From: Deltaproteobacteria bacterium
GTDB taxonomy: Bacteria; Desulfobacterota; Desulfuromonadia; Desulfuromonadales; JAAYDE01
Direction: 5' to 3'
Assembly: GCA_012729375.1 (NCBI GenBank)
Contig: JAAYDE010000100.1
Span: forward strand, 1 to 64,000
Length of the DNA stretch: 64,000 bases
A program made the translations under genes and the position numbers. The first letter of the stretch is position 1. The number at the start of each line of letters is the position of its first letter. The notes below the pieces were generated by a model, which worked only from the letters and a program-made list of their open reading frames with translations, had not been told where the DNA came from and searched no databases. Shown here one piece after another: positions 8,512 to 17,334 of this stretch.

Positions 8512-8886
8512 TTATTCCTCCTCTTTCGGGGAATGGTCCGAGATTTTTTTGATTTTGATTTTGAACAGAAATTTGTACACATTGTCAATGATGTCGGAAA
8601 GGTTGAACCCGGTCTTGGCAAGTATGCCCACATAGAACTTGTCAAGAGTGAAGACAATCAGGCTCCGGTTGTGTTCTCTGGCAAAAACCAGATGTCGGAA
8701 CGGCATGAAGCCCATGGTTTTTTGAATGCTTTGGGCGTTAATTCCGCTGAGGGCCGACAGTGAAGCCAGCTTTTCAGCCTGTTCGATATTCTGGGCCAGA
8801 ATATGTCCATCGTTGCGGAGGACCAAAAAACCGTCTACTCCTTTTATCTGCGGGAGGTATTGGGAAAACAGATCGGTACCGGTCAT
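8512..8886 (-). CDS. Roadblock/LC7-domain protein
   Basis: A 124-residue protein. The start is ATG at 8886, supported by AGGAGAT upstream; a longer reading frame exists but overlaps the preceding gene. The pattern IKGVDGFLVLRNDGHILAQN followed by helices and HLVFAREHNRSLIVFTLDKFYVGI is that of the roadblock/LC7 fold, seen in MglB and other regulators of bacterial Ras-like GTPases and in two-component accessory proteins. No GTPase gene is nearby. It sits between a second roadblock-type gene and the periplasmic Cache gene in one tight operon. Confidence 0.75.
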   Translation of the reverse strand: MTGTDLFSQYLPQIKGVDGFLVLRNDGHILAQNIEQAEKLASLSALSGINAQSIQKTMGFMPFRHLVFAREHNRSLIVFTLDKFYVGILAKTGFNLSDIIDNVYKFLFKIKIKKISDHSPKEEE

Positions 8887-8902
8887 TTGCCCATCTCCTT
8901 TA

Positions 8903-9589
8903 TTAAAAGGCAAAAGGAATATGTTCCCGGACCATTCCCCGGAAACTCTTTTCTTTTTCCGGGTCGGCGATTTCCTGACACAGGGCATCGATCAGGGCCG
9001 GAAAATCCTGCCTGGTTGGGGTTCGCCCCTGGGACCAGTTTTCCACCACATCGTCGAAAACGATTTTGGCCATGGGACCGAGGAATTTGGCCAAGGTTTG
9101 CCCCACAACATCCAATTCTTCTTTCAGGTTCCCCGGGGAAGGCTGTGCCGCCGCAGAGGGGGAAGGGGTTGCCATCGTCGGCGCTGTTACCGGCGGCGTA
9201 GCTGGGGCTGGGCTTGGAGGGGAATTTTCCGCCTGAACGAACTGGTGGGCGGCGATGCGGGAATTTACATCTTCCATGGCTAGATTGAGGGACATGGTCA
9301 GAACGTTGAAATTAATTTCGGGATCGCAGACGGCGATGACGAAGTTGGAACCGGATAATTGCCGGCAGAGAATCGATGATTCCTCGAAGTTGAGAAATGT
9401 ATCCGCCAGATCATGGAAGCTGTGGCGCCCTGCGGCGGTGATTTTGACCAGGCTTTTGGCGGTTTCCCTCATCCTTTCGGTTTTGAACAGAGGAGGCAGA
9501 TTGTTGGACCGGATTCCCTCATTCGGATGATAGATATAGGCCCCTATCACACCGGGAATGGATTTAAGATCGTCGATGAGTTGCTGCAT
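8903..9589 (-). CDS. Roadblock-like protein with Pro/Ala linker and C-terminal helical domain
   Basis: A 228-residue protein of three parts. Residues about 1-118 look like a roadblock domain (LKSIPGVIGAYIYHPNEGI, then LSGSNFVIAVCDPEINFNVL). Residues about 120-152 form a Pro/Ala/Thr-rich linker. Residues about 153-228 form a helical domain (NLKEELDVVGQTLAKFLGPM). The linker and tail suggest that the roadblock part is tethered to another binding module, which I do not recognise with certainty. It lies 16 bases upstream of the small roadblock gene and 24 bases downstream of the REC/DUF4388 gene. Confidence 0.7.
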   Translation of the reverse strand: MQQLIDDLKSIPGVIGAYIYHPNEGIRSNNLPPLFKTERMRETAKSLVKITAAGRHSFHDLADTFLNFEESSILCRQLSGSNFVIAVCDPEINFNVLTMSLNLAMEDVNSRIAAHQFVQAENSPPSPAPATPPVTAPTMATPSPSAAAQPSPGNLKEELDVVGQTLAKFLGPMAKIVFDDVVENWSQGRTPTRQDFPALIDALCQEIADPEKEKSFRGMVREHIPFAF

Positions 9590-9613
9590 GATTTTTCTCC
9601 TCGCGCCCTCGCT

Positions 9614-10732
9614 TCAGCTTTTTTCAAAAAGAGACGGGGACATTTGCTCAATGAGTTTGGCCGGTTGGGCTCCTTTATTCAAGGATAAAACAACCTGAAG
9701 CCGTCCCCTTGTGAAAATCAGGGTGGATCTGCGTCCGGCGGTGGTCAACTGGAGAAAACGCAAGGCGCCGGTATCCGAAAATGCTTCCAGGGATTCGCAT
9801 TCGGCAAGAAGTATTCCCGGCGCCACTTTCAACAGGGCACAGGGTTCCGGGCTGTGGAAGCGCAGCGCACCGGTTTCGTCAAAAACCGCGAACTCCTGGA
9901 TGCCAGAGGTTTTTTTAAGGAGCCTGAGCAGTTTTTGATCGCTTCCGGTCGTTGCCGGTTGCGCTTCATCCCCGGCCCTTTTTTCTACCGGCCCAGTCTG
10001 CTCAGGGAAAAAAGAGGACATCTCCTGCTCCGCCGGGGAGGATCTGAAGTTCTGGCCCGCGTTGGTTTCGTCTTTGATGCGAAAGGTTTCCAATAAAAGG
10101 AATTCAAGGGGTGTGGTGATTTTTTTCTCTTTGCGGCGGCAGATGGTATCCATTTCGATATCGGCGGCATCCCAGCCGATAATTTCCATTGCCGCTTTCT
10201 CGCCCTCCAGATGGGAGGTCTGAGCGTCGTAAAGTTCCCCCTTGTGGATAAAAAGAAAGCCGTTTTCATTGCCGGAAACAACCTTCAGCGTGCAGCTTTT
10301 GCGTTCCATATTGACCAGTTGCAGGAACGCCGAAAGGGTGATGCCGCGAATGTAGCTGCGCGGTTCGGTGGTCAGCGCCTTATTCATCATCTGGGACAGG
10401 GCGTCAAAATCCAGGGGCTTCTCCAGATAATGAAGGGGCGTCATGGCGGAAATGCGATCCTCGATCTCCGGGGTGCCGAAGGCGGTCATGACGATGACCG
10501 GCATATAGGGATCGATCCGCATGACTTCGGTGATGAGCTGAAAACCGTCCATAACGGGCATTTTGAGATCGGTCACCAGCAGGTCTATCTTCTGTTTTTT
10601 GAAAATCTCCAGGGCTTCTTTCCCATTTGCCGCACAAATTACATTGAAGCGGTCGCTGAAAGTGGCGAGGCCCTCCTCCAGGCTGAGCAGGAACGGCCTT
10701 TCGTCATCCACAATAAGGACAGTTTTCATCAT
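9614..10732 (-). CDS. Response regulator, REC-DUF4388 with C-terminal roadblock-like region
   Basis: A 372-residue cytoplasmic protein. Residues 1-120 are a receiver domain: acidic pair D9/D10, phospho-acceptor D55 in VTDLKMPVMDG, Thr in VIVMTAFG and Lys in LEKPLDF. Residues about 128-220 match a DUF4388/PATAN-like domain (IRGITLSAFLQLVNMERKS, then GFLFIHKGELYDA). After a linker, residues about 275-372 resemble another roadblock-type module. There is no DNA-binding domain, so output is probably by protein contact. Its start overlaps the end of the histidine kinase gene by four bases, which makes the kinase its most likely partner. Confidence 0.85.
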   Translation of the reverse strand: MMKTVLIVDDERPFLLSLEEGLATFSDRFNVICAANGKEALEIFKKQKIDLLVTDLKMPVMDGFQLITEVMRIDPYMPVIVMTAFGTPEIEDRISAMTPLHYLEKPLDFDALSQMMNKALTTEPRSYIRGITLSAFLQLVNMERKSCTLKVVSGNENGFLFIHKGELYDAQTSHLEGEKAAMEIIGWDAADIEMDTICRRKEKKITTPLEFLLLETFRIKDETNAGQNFRSSPAEQEMSSFFPEQTGPVEKRAGDEAQPATTGSDQKLLRLLKKTSGIQEFAVFDETGALRFHSPEPCALLKVAPGILLAECESLEAFSDTGALRFLQLTTAGRRSTLIFTRGRLQVVLSLNKGAQPAKLIEQMSPSLFEKS

Positions 10733-11955
10733 TGAACTTCCCCGAGAGAAATTGCAGGTTCCTTATAAAACTTTGTGACCGGTTTTGCAGGAGGGGCCGC
10801 GGTCAGGGGAAAGACGATTTCCACCTTGGTCCCCACCCCTTGGGCGCTGCGCACGCTGATGCTGGCATTCATCTTGGCCAGCAGTTTTTGGGTGATGACC
10901 AACCCTAAACCGTTTCCTTGGGATTTGTTGGTGTAAAAAGGCCGGAAAAGAAATTTCTGCTGTTCCTCCGACATGCCGCAGCCGTTGTCCCTTATTTCGA
11001 GAAAAACGAACTTTTCTTTTACCCGGCTGGCAATGCTGATTTTCGGCGAGGCGCGGCCCTCCAGGGAATCGACGGCATTGGCCAGAATATTCAGAAGGGC
11101 CTGGTTCAAGGCCCGGGAATCGATATTGACAAATCTTTTCGGGGGCGCCGGTTCAAAGACCAGCTCGATGTTTTTCTGCTCAAGATCCTGGAAAACCAGA
11201 TTCTTGAAGTTTTCGATGAATTCTGTGAGATCGCAGGTTTTGCTCTCCAGCTTTTCAAACATGCTGAAATTTTTTAACGATTTCAGCATGTACTCCATGC
11301 GGGCGACCTCGCCGGAAATGCGCTCGATATATTTGGCAATGGTCTCCCGAGAAAAATAATCCAGGTTCTTTTCCAAAACGCTGATTGTCATCTTGATGGA
11401 GTTGAGCGGATTCCCCATTTCATGACGTATCCCGGAAAAGATCATGCCGATGTTGTCCATCGTGTTAACGGCCTGGGCAATGCTTTCCAGGCGGGCCTTC
11501 TCGGTAATGTCACGGATGAGCAGGCAGAGATGGGTCTTGGCGACGGGGTAGGTGGAATAACCGAGCATCTGATTGCCGTACCGGACCGACTGGGAAGTGT
11601 AGGCGAGCACACCGAAGGCTTGTTTGTTCTGGGGTGGATGAAGAAGTTTCGCCAGACTTTGATAGGATATCGCTTCCGGTGAAATCCCGAGGATATTCAA
11701 GGCCACGGGGTTGCAGAACTCGATGGATTGCTGGGCCGGTTCCACGATGATCACGCCGACATCGATTCCTCTCAGGACATCGGCGAAAAGACACCTTTTT
11801 TCAGGGCCGAAGCACTCCTTTAAAGACATCGTGCCGACCATGGAGGCGGTATTGACGGTTTGGAGATCTTTTATGTCGTTCAAATTAGAGAACACTTCAT
11901 CGCTCGGTCGAAAAAGGTCTTCCAATGGGCCAACGGCATCTGGTGCATTTTTCAT
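10729..11955 (-). CDS. Soluble PAS-domain sensor histidine kinase
   Basis: A 408-residue cytoplasmic kinase without membrane helices. A PAS domain covers about residues 58-150. The dimerisation/phosphoacceptor region has the H-box SGIRHEMGNPLNSIK, and the ATPase domain shows the N-box LLNILANAVDSL, G1 DNGCGM, F-box FRPFYTNKS and G2 GNGLGL. All catalytic boxes are intact. It is the first gene of the five- to six-gene minus-strand signalling operon and overlaps its cognate receiver gene (ATGA). Having no transmembrane input, it probably listens to the Cache sensors downstream or to a cytoplasmic signal through PAS. Confidence 0.92.
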   Translation of the reverse strand: MKNAPDAVGPLEDLFRPSDEVFSNLNDIKDLQTVNTASMVGTMSLKECFGPEKRCLFADVLRGIDVGVIIVEPAQQSIEFCNPVALNILGISPEAISYQSLAKLLHPPQNKQAFGVLAYTSQSVRYGNQMLGYSTYPVAKTHLCLLIRDITEKARLESIAQAVNTMDNIGMIFSGIRHEMGNPLNSIKMTISVLEKNLDYFSRETIAKYIERISGEVARMEYMLKSLKNFSMFEKLESKTCDLTEFIENFKNLVFQDLEQKNIELVFEPAPPKRFVNIDSRALNQALLNILANAVDSLEGRASPKISIASRVKEKFVFLEIRDNGCGMSEEQQKFLFRPFYTNKSQGNGLGLVITQKLLAKMNASISVRSAQGVGTKVEIVFPLTAAPPAKPVTKFYKEPAISLGEVQ

Positions 11956-12703
11956 GCAATTAAGATGCCCTAAAACTCAATTTTTTGTTTTGGTTTTTTG
12001 GTGTCGCTTTTTTTCATTTGCCGATATTCATGCACAACCTGAACCGGATTTTTGTAAAAGAGGGAAAAATGATTGAAAAAAAGAAAAATAGCGTTTTGGA
12101 ATTTCCTAAACTGAATGTTTTCATCAACTCTGAGCGGTCAGGAAAGGTGAACAAAAAATTCCGGCAGTACATCGGCGATAAAGAGAAAATCAAAAGACCT
12201 TTCGGCCAATCTGGGGACCCTGCTTTTGTATGGAAATTTGCCCAGGAAAGCCTGTTTTCGTTTGGCATAAAAAAGACTGGAGGAACAGGATTGATTTTTT
12301 GACTTCCGCTTCCTGTCCGCCGAAAAAACGTCGTGACAATGGATCCGGAAAAATCGCGAGAACGAGGGTTGCTTTTGAAGGGTGCGGCAAAGACCTTCAT
12401 GGAGTCAGAATGCGGGTTGGCCTCGGCCTGCCCCGAAATCCATCACCATGGCATATCCTATCGAAAACAATGGTTTTTTCGTATGAACGATTTTTTCAGG
12501 AAGGAAGTTTGGAGCTGTTGTAAAGGGTCGATCGCGGTCGGCCCAGAACCTTGTTCCTGAATTTTTTGCAATAAAAATACAGTTGAATTTAAAAGATGGC
12601 TTGACTAGTGCATGCGGTTTTCAAGTATACGGGTAATGATGTTCTCTTACTTGGAAGCCGCGAAGAGGATATTTCTGTTATTAATGAAAAGGAGATTGCG
12701 TTC
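11956..12703. other. Long intergenic region, no supported gene
   Basis: 748 bases separate the kinase gene from the divergent PDC-sensor gene. A short AT-rich open frame at 12069-12302 (77 codons, GAGGGA before its ATG) and another at 12333-12560 exist but match no family I know and lack convincing codon use. A sigma-54-like promoter can be drawn at 12597-12612 for the gene at 12704. Nothing else is recognised. Confidence 0.4.
12597..12612 (+). promoter_or_regulatory. Possible sigma-54 promoter of the PDC-sensor gene
   Basis: TGGCTTGACTAGTGCA has GG and GC dinucleotides ten bases apart, the spacing required between the -24 and -12 elements (consensus TGGCAC-N5-TTGCA). It lies 92 bases before the ATG at 12704 and points the right way. 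The -12 part reads GTGCA instead of TTGCA, so the match is only moderate. Confidence 0.4.
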
Positions 12704-13273
12704 ATGATCGGCAGAAAAGCGTGTTTATCCGCAATTGGCGCTCTTGGTTTATCACTTGTCGTGGGTGTTGGCGGGTCCTTTGCCGCTCCTCCTGCTCCTC
12801 ATGTTGTGGAGTTGGCCCATAATAAACTTGCCCAAATCGGCACCGATCCCTTAATCATTGCTGCCGTCAAAGCGGCGAATGCCCAAGGGAAAACCCTCGT
12901 TGAAATCAAAGCTTTGGATGAAAAATGGATCGCCGAACGGGGTCTTGCCGAGTACATGACGAAACTGATCAACTCCGATGTCGGCAGGCATCTTTCCAAT
13001 ATAATGTATAGTACCGAATATATTATGGAAATATTTGTCATGGACAATCTGGGTGCCAACGTTGCCATGACCGGAAAAACGTCGGACTATTGGCAGGGGG
13101 ATGAAAAGAAATTCAAAAATTCCTTTAACGATGGAAAGGGCGGCGTATTCATCGACGATCCCGATTTTGACCTGAGTTGTCAAGCCTTTGTCGTGCAGAT
13201 TTCCGTCCCCGTGATGGATGGCGGCAAAGCCATAGGAGCGATCACCTTCAGCGTGGATGTCGACAGAATCTGA
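12704..13273 (+). CDS. Secreted PDC/Cache sensor-domain protein
   Basis: A 189-residue protein. ATG 12704 follows AAAAGGAGATTG at good spacing and gives a signal peptide (LSAIGALGLSLVVGVGGSFA, cut near AAP). The mature part is a PDC-type Cache domain: MDNLGANVAMTGKTSDYWQG, then FIDDPDF and a C-terminal VQISVPVMDGGKAIGAITF strand pair, all typical of PAS-like extracellular sensor domains. It has no anchor or output domain and therefore should be a free periplasmic sensor. It differs from the two Cache proteins of the operon next to it, with which it shares only location. Confidence 0.8.
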   Translation: MIGRKACLSAIGALGLSLVVGVGGSFAAPPAPHVVELAHNKLAQIGTDPLIIAAVKAANAQGKTLVEIKALDEKWIAERGLAEYMTKLINSDVGRHLSNIMYSTEYIMEIFVMDNLGANVAMTGKTSDYWQGDEKKFKNSFNDGKGGVFIDDPDFDLSCQAFVVQISVPVMDGGKAIGAITFSVDVDRI

Positions 13274-13689
13274 AAGCGGCTCGTCGAAAAAACGCCCTTA
13301 TGGTTTCTGCCGGGGGGTGTCGGAGGTTTCTGAGTGTCATAAGTAGCTCTTTTCCCAAGCCTCTTCTTCTACCAAGGGAGCCGTCTGGGCGGACTTCCTG
13401 ATTTGTTGTGAAGGCTTGGGGAAGGGTGGTTCCGGGCCAACGAGATGTACAAAATCCGGGAATGAGGACAAGGCGCGGGTCGGTGCCGGGGCCGGCGGTT
13501 TCGGGTGGACAGGCTGTCCTGCCGTTCCCATGGCGACCAGAAGCGGAAATTTTTGGTTGATGAAGGTGCCAAAAAAAGTAACCGCCAAAGAACTATTTCC
13601 AGCAGAATTTCAGAGAATCCATCTCCTTTCTACTTCCTGTTTTTATTTATCCCTTTCCGGTGGTGCTTCGATGTGGCAGGGGAAAATTT
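13274..13689. other. Intergenic stretch between convergent genes
   Basis: 416 bases between the PDC gene and the convergent deaminase gene. No supported gene is present. The first 30 bases (GGCTCGTCGAAAAAACGCCC followed by TTATGG) resemble one end of the interspersed repeat family but no full copy can be traced. Small open frames on both strands are Pro-rich and uninformative. Confidence 0.4.
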
Positions 13690-14274
13690 TTACCCCCGGG
13701 AAGGGACCGGATTGTAAATTCTTCCTCCGCGAGCGGCATAATCCCTGAGCACGGCAACCGCCTCTTGCCGCAACAGATCCCGTTCGACGGCAATGCCTCG
13801 GCGCTGAAGGGTGGTCACCCAATCGGGCGGTTTTGCCCCTTCATCGAAGCCGATGGCCTCGGCGTCTTCCCCGCGGGCGGCGCAGAACAGCTTGCCGATT
13901 CCCGACCAGGGCAGGGCACCGAGACACATGGCGCAGGGCTCAGTGGATGAGAAAAGCTGGTAATGCCAGCGGCCGCCGTCGCTCAGGTCAAAACGGCCGA
14001 CGGACTTCTGGGCCAGAGCCAGGGCCACCATCTCGGCATGAAGAAGGGAACAGCCGCTGCCGACCACCATATTGATCCCCGGTGCGATCAGGTTGCCTGT
14101 TTCGTCGAATACCGCCGCGCCGAAGGGACCATTCATTCCCTTGTCGACATTTTGCCTGGCCAGTTCAACGACCAGATGCATTCGCTCGTCAGGATTCGCA
14201 ATGGGGGAAGGATAATTTTTCAGCAGATTTCCGACCCAAACGGGAAGACGAATGATCAGAGGTGGATATTTCAT
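13690..14274 (-). CDS. Nucleoside/cytosine-type deaminase
   Basis: A 194-residue member of the cytidine-deaminase-like fold. Zinc ligands and catalytic Glu are visible as LLHAEMVAL (HAE) and STEPCAMCLGALPWSGI (PCxxC). Start chosen at ATG 14274, where GGGAG precedes it; an upstream frame extension overlaps the ATPase gene. The sequence GMNGPFGAAVFDETGNLIA is like that of guanine deaminase/tRNA-specific and related purine or cytosine deaminases. The extra N-terminal ~30 residues and the C-terminal extension do not identify the substrate. It begins 20 bases after the P-type ATPase gene, so the pair is likely co-transcribed. Confidence 0.85.
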   Translation of the reverse strand: MKYPPLIIRLPVWVGNLLKNYPSPIANPDERMHLVVELARQNVDKGMNGPFGAAVFDETGNLIAPGINMVVGSGCSLLHAEMVALALAQKSVGRFDLSDGGRWHYQLFSSTEPCAMCLGALPWSGIGKLFCAARGEDAEAIGFDEGAKPPDWVTTLQRRGIAVERDLLRQEAVAVLRDYAARGGRIYNPVPSRG

Positions 14275-14293
14275 CGGGCTCCCGGAAAGGTCG

Positions 14294-17029
14294 TCAACGA
14301 TCAACGCGGGAAATCTTTTCCCGCCACAGAAGTTTTTCGACACTGACGGCGAGCCAGGTCACGGCAGCCACCCCCAGGGCCCGCAGCCAGGATGCCGGGG
14401 AAACCGGGGCTGAATGAAAGATCCAGTTCATGGTCGGCACGTAGGTAAAGAGAAGCTGGGCCCCCAAGGTCGTCAGAATGCCGGCCCACACCCAGAGGTT
14501 GCTGAAAAATCCGACACTGAAAACGGATCGCGTCAGGGAGCGGCATTTGAGCAGATAAAAAACCTGGGTCAGCACGAAGACATTGGTCGCCACGGTTCGC
14601 GCCTGTTCTTTGCTGGCCCCGAGGCTCATCTCCCACTCAAAGAGCCCTAGAGCCCCCAACAGCAGAAGGGTCCCCACGATCACCATGCGGACGCTCAACT
14701 CGAAGGTCAGGAGCGGTTTCTGCGGGTGCCGGACACGCCGTTCCATGACATCGGGCTCCTGATTTTCAAAAGCCAATGTCAGGCCCAGAAGAACGGCCGT
14801 TCCCATGTTGAGCCAGAGAATCTGCACCGGCAGCAAAGGCAGTGACAGGCCGGCCAGTATCGCCACCATGGTCATCAAGCCCAGGCCGATATTGGTCGGC
14901 AGGGTCCAGATGATGAATTTGGCAAGGTTGTCGAGGAGCCCTCGACCCTCCTCGATGGCTGCTTCGATAGCACTGAAACAGCTGTTCTGCAGAGCCAGAT
15001 CGGCGGCTCCCCGGGCCGCTTGGCAACGGCTGTCACCGGAGACGATGCCGATGTCCGCTTTGTTGAGGGCCGGGGCGTCGTGAAAGCTGTCTCCGGTAGT
15101 TGCAACTGTATGCCCGTTGGCCTGAAGGGCTTTGATCAAGCGTTGTTTTTGTTCCGGCGAGACGCGGGCGAAAACCACGTTTTGCTCTACCATTTCCATG
15201 ATTCCCGCATCGGAAAGGGTATCCAGAAGGGTTCCGGTGACCACCTCCGGACCGCTGGTACAGCCACCGGCCCCCCGGAAAAGACCGAGCTGGGCAGCGA
15301 TGGCGACGGCCGTTGCCGGGTGGTCTCCGGTGATCATCTTGACCTGGATGCCGGCGCCTTGGCAGGTGGCCACCGCTTCGGCGGAGCCGGCCCGAATGGG
15401 ATCGATCATCCCCTGGAGACCGATAAAGGTTAACCCGGATACGATATCGCCATGGGCGAGGATTTCCAGGCCCGGTTCACCGGTTTTTCTGGCCAGCGCC
15501 AGCACCCGCAGGCCCTGGGCGGCCATCTTTTCTACCGTGGGCATGATCGCATCTCGATCTAAAGGAATGGGACGCCCCGTTTCGTCGACAGACTCGATGC
15601 ATTTTTCGAGGACGACCTCCGCCGCGCCTTTGACATAAATCCATGGGACGGGAGGGTTCTCTTCTACATGGAGGGTAGCCATGAACTGATGGTACGGGCC
15701 GAAAGGGATGGAATCGAGGCGGCGCAGCTTTTTTCTCTCGTCCTCAACTTTCAGCCCTCCCTTGGCGGCGGCGACAAGCAGAGCCCCTTCCGTGGGGTCG
15801 CCGTCGTAGGTCCAGTTTTTGTTTTTCTCATTGATGAATCTGGCGTTGTTGCAGAGCAGGCCCGCCCGCAGACATTCACCGAGGACAGGATGGTGCTCGG
15901 GATCTGCGGCGGCGAAACCGCCTTGGTGAAAAACGGCGCCAGCGGGTTGAGATCCGGTGTCAGAAAGGGTGTAGAGCTGGTTGCCGGCAAAAATTTCCCG
16001 CACCGTCATCTCGTTTTCCGTAAGCACGCCGGTTTTTTCGGTGCAGATGGCGCTGACGGAGCCCAGGGTTTCCGCAACGGCAGGTTTAAGAACCAGGGCG
16101 TTTCGTTGCGCCATGCGGGCTATGCCGACGGCCAGGATGATGGCGATGACCGCGGGCAGCCCTTCCGGGATGGCGGCAAGGACCAGGGAGACCACGGACA
16201 GGGAGATGTCTTCCAGAAGCACTCCCCGATAGAAGCCGATGCCGACGGTGGTCCCGACAAGACCGAGAATGATAAACAAAAGAATCTGATTGAAGCGCGC
16301 AATGCGGCGGGCCATGAAGGTTTTGTTGCAGGAAACGCCGGAAATCAGATCGGCGATGCGGCCCACTTCGCTGCGCCTGCCGGTGGCGACGACGGTCCCC
16401 ATGCCCTGGCCGGCGACAACGCGGGTTGTTGCGTAAGCCATGTTGCGCCGTTCCGCCAGGACGGTGTTGCGCGGCAGGACATGGGCCATTTTCAGGGCGG
16501 CGACCGTTTCTCCCGTCAGCGGGGATTCGTCAATGCGCAGGTGGTGACTTTGAGAGATTCTCAGATCGGCAGGAACCCTGTCTCCGCTTTGCAGGAAAAC
16601 GATATCCCCCGGTACCAGCTGTTCCGCCGCAATGTGGGTTTTGTGTCCGGCGCGAAAAACCGTGGTTTCGTGGGGAAAGTCCTGCCAGGGAGAAGCCGCG
16701 GCCTTGAGCGCCCGCAGTTTTTGGTAAAAACGGATAACGACATTGAGAAGGACGACGCCGAAGATGATTCCCGTATCAACCCACTCGTGGAGGACGGCCA
16801 TGATGATCCCTGCCGCCATTAAAACGTAAATCAACCGGTGATGGAATTGCAGGAAGAAAAGGGCCAGGGGTTGCGGCCCCCTTTTGGTGCCAAGGAGGTT
16901 GGCCCCAAAGCGGTTGCGGCGGTATTCCACAGCAAAAAGGTCCAGGCCTTTGGTCAAGTCGGTCTGGAGTATCTCGGCGACCTGTGCCACGGGGATGGAA
17001 TGCCAATGCCTGCTTAAAAAAGATTCCAT
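14294..17029 (-). CDS. P2-type cation ATPase homologue with altered catalytic motif
   Basis: A 911-residue P-type ATPase of the PMA/SERCA-like (P2) class: N-terminal cation-ATPase domain, actuator loop LTGET (~residue 168), M4 motif AAIPEGLP, nucleotide-binding KGAAEVVLEKC, MITGD (~569) and C-terminal helices. The phosphorylation motif, normally DKTGT, reads CTEKTGVLTENEM: the acceptor Asp is Glu331 (codon GAA, 16037-16039) and the following Thr is Val. The hinge motif reads GDSFHDAPAL instead of GDGVNDAPAL, so the Asn is His. The frame is otherwise open and full length. In studied P2 ATPases, Asp-to-Glu at this site abolishes phosphorylation, so this protein is probably not an active pump. 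A regulatory or scaffolding role is possible. Confidence 0.9.
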   Translation of the reverse strand: MESFLSRHWHSIPVAQVAEILQTDLTKGLDLFAVEYRRNRFGANLLGTKRGPQPLALFFLQFHHRLIYVLMAAGIIMAVLHEWVDTGIIFGVVLLNVVIRFYQKLRALKAAASPWQDFPHETTVFRAGHKTHIAAEQLVPGDIVFLQSGDRVPADLRISQSHHLRIDESPLTGETVAALKMAHVLPRNTVLAERRNMAYATTRVVAGQGMGTVVATGRRSEVGRIADLISGVSCNKTFMARRIARFNQILLFIILGLVGTTVGIGFYRGVLLEDISLSVVSLVLAAIPEGLPAVIAIILAVGIARMAQRNALVLKPAVAETLGSVSAICTEKTGVLTENEMTVREIFAGNQLYTLSDTGSQPAGAVFHQGGFAAADPEHHPVLGECLRAGLLCNNARFINEKNKNWTYDGDPTEGALLVAAAKGGLKVEDERKKLRRLDSIPFGPYHQFMATLHVEENPPVPWIYVKGAAEVVLEKCIESVDETGRPIPLDRDAIMPTVEKMAAQGLRVLALARKTGEPGLEILAHGDIVSGLTFIGLQGMIDPIRAGSAEAVATCQGAGIQVKMITGDHPATAVAIAAQLGLFRGAGGCTSGPEVVTGTLLDTLSDAGIMEMVEQNVVFARVSPEQKQRLIKALQANGHTVATTGDSFHDAPALNKADIGIVSGDSRCQAARGAADLALQNSCFSAIEAAIEEGRGLLDNLAKFIIWTLPTNIGLGLMTMVAILAGLSLPLLPVQILWLNMGTAVLLGLTLAFENQEPDVMERRVRHPQKPLLTFELSVRMVIVGTLLLLGALGLFEWEMSLGASKEQARTVATNVFVLTQVFYLLKCRSLTRSVFSVGFFSNLWVWAGILTTLGAQLLFTYVPTMNWIFHSAPVSPASWLRALGVAAVTWLAVSVEKLLWREKISRVDR

Positions 17030-17334
17030 GGTGTCTTGAACCCGCTTCGCTATTTATTGATGGGAGCCCATATCGCTCCGCAAATGCCAGGTCCGCGCGA
17101 TGGTCACGGATGTCACTTGCGTCCGAGGAAATTTAACCATTTACTATTCACCGAAGCAAGAATACTTTTTTCTGGAATCCTTTCCCCGGCAAATATTTCG
17201 ACGAGTGTTCCGGGGGGAGGCGGAGACCCCGGTGGGATCGTCCGAGCCTTTTATATTGGCAATGGACCGCTGAATTGTGTTAAACCAGTCTGATTTGACA
17301 AGAAGTTCAGAATCTCGGATGGAGGAAACAAAAG
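17030..17334. other. Divergent intergenic region
   Basis: 305 bases between the ATPase gene (minus) and the helical protein gene (plus). It should carry both promoters, but no pair stands out. No gene, RNA or repeat is recognised. Confidence 0.4.

Noticed and set aside
15668..16822. 384-codon plus-strand open frame
   Set aside because: It lies antisense inside the P-type ATPase gene, has no ribosome site and no family; high GC leaves long empty frames.
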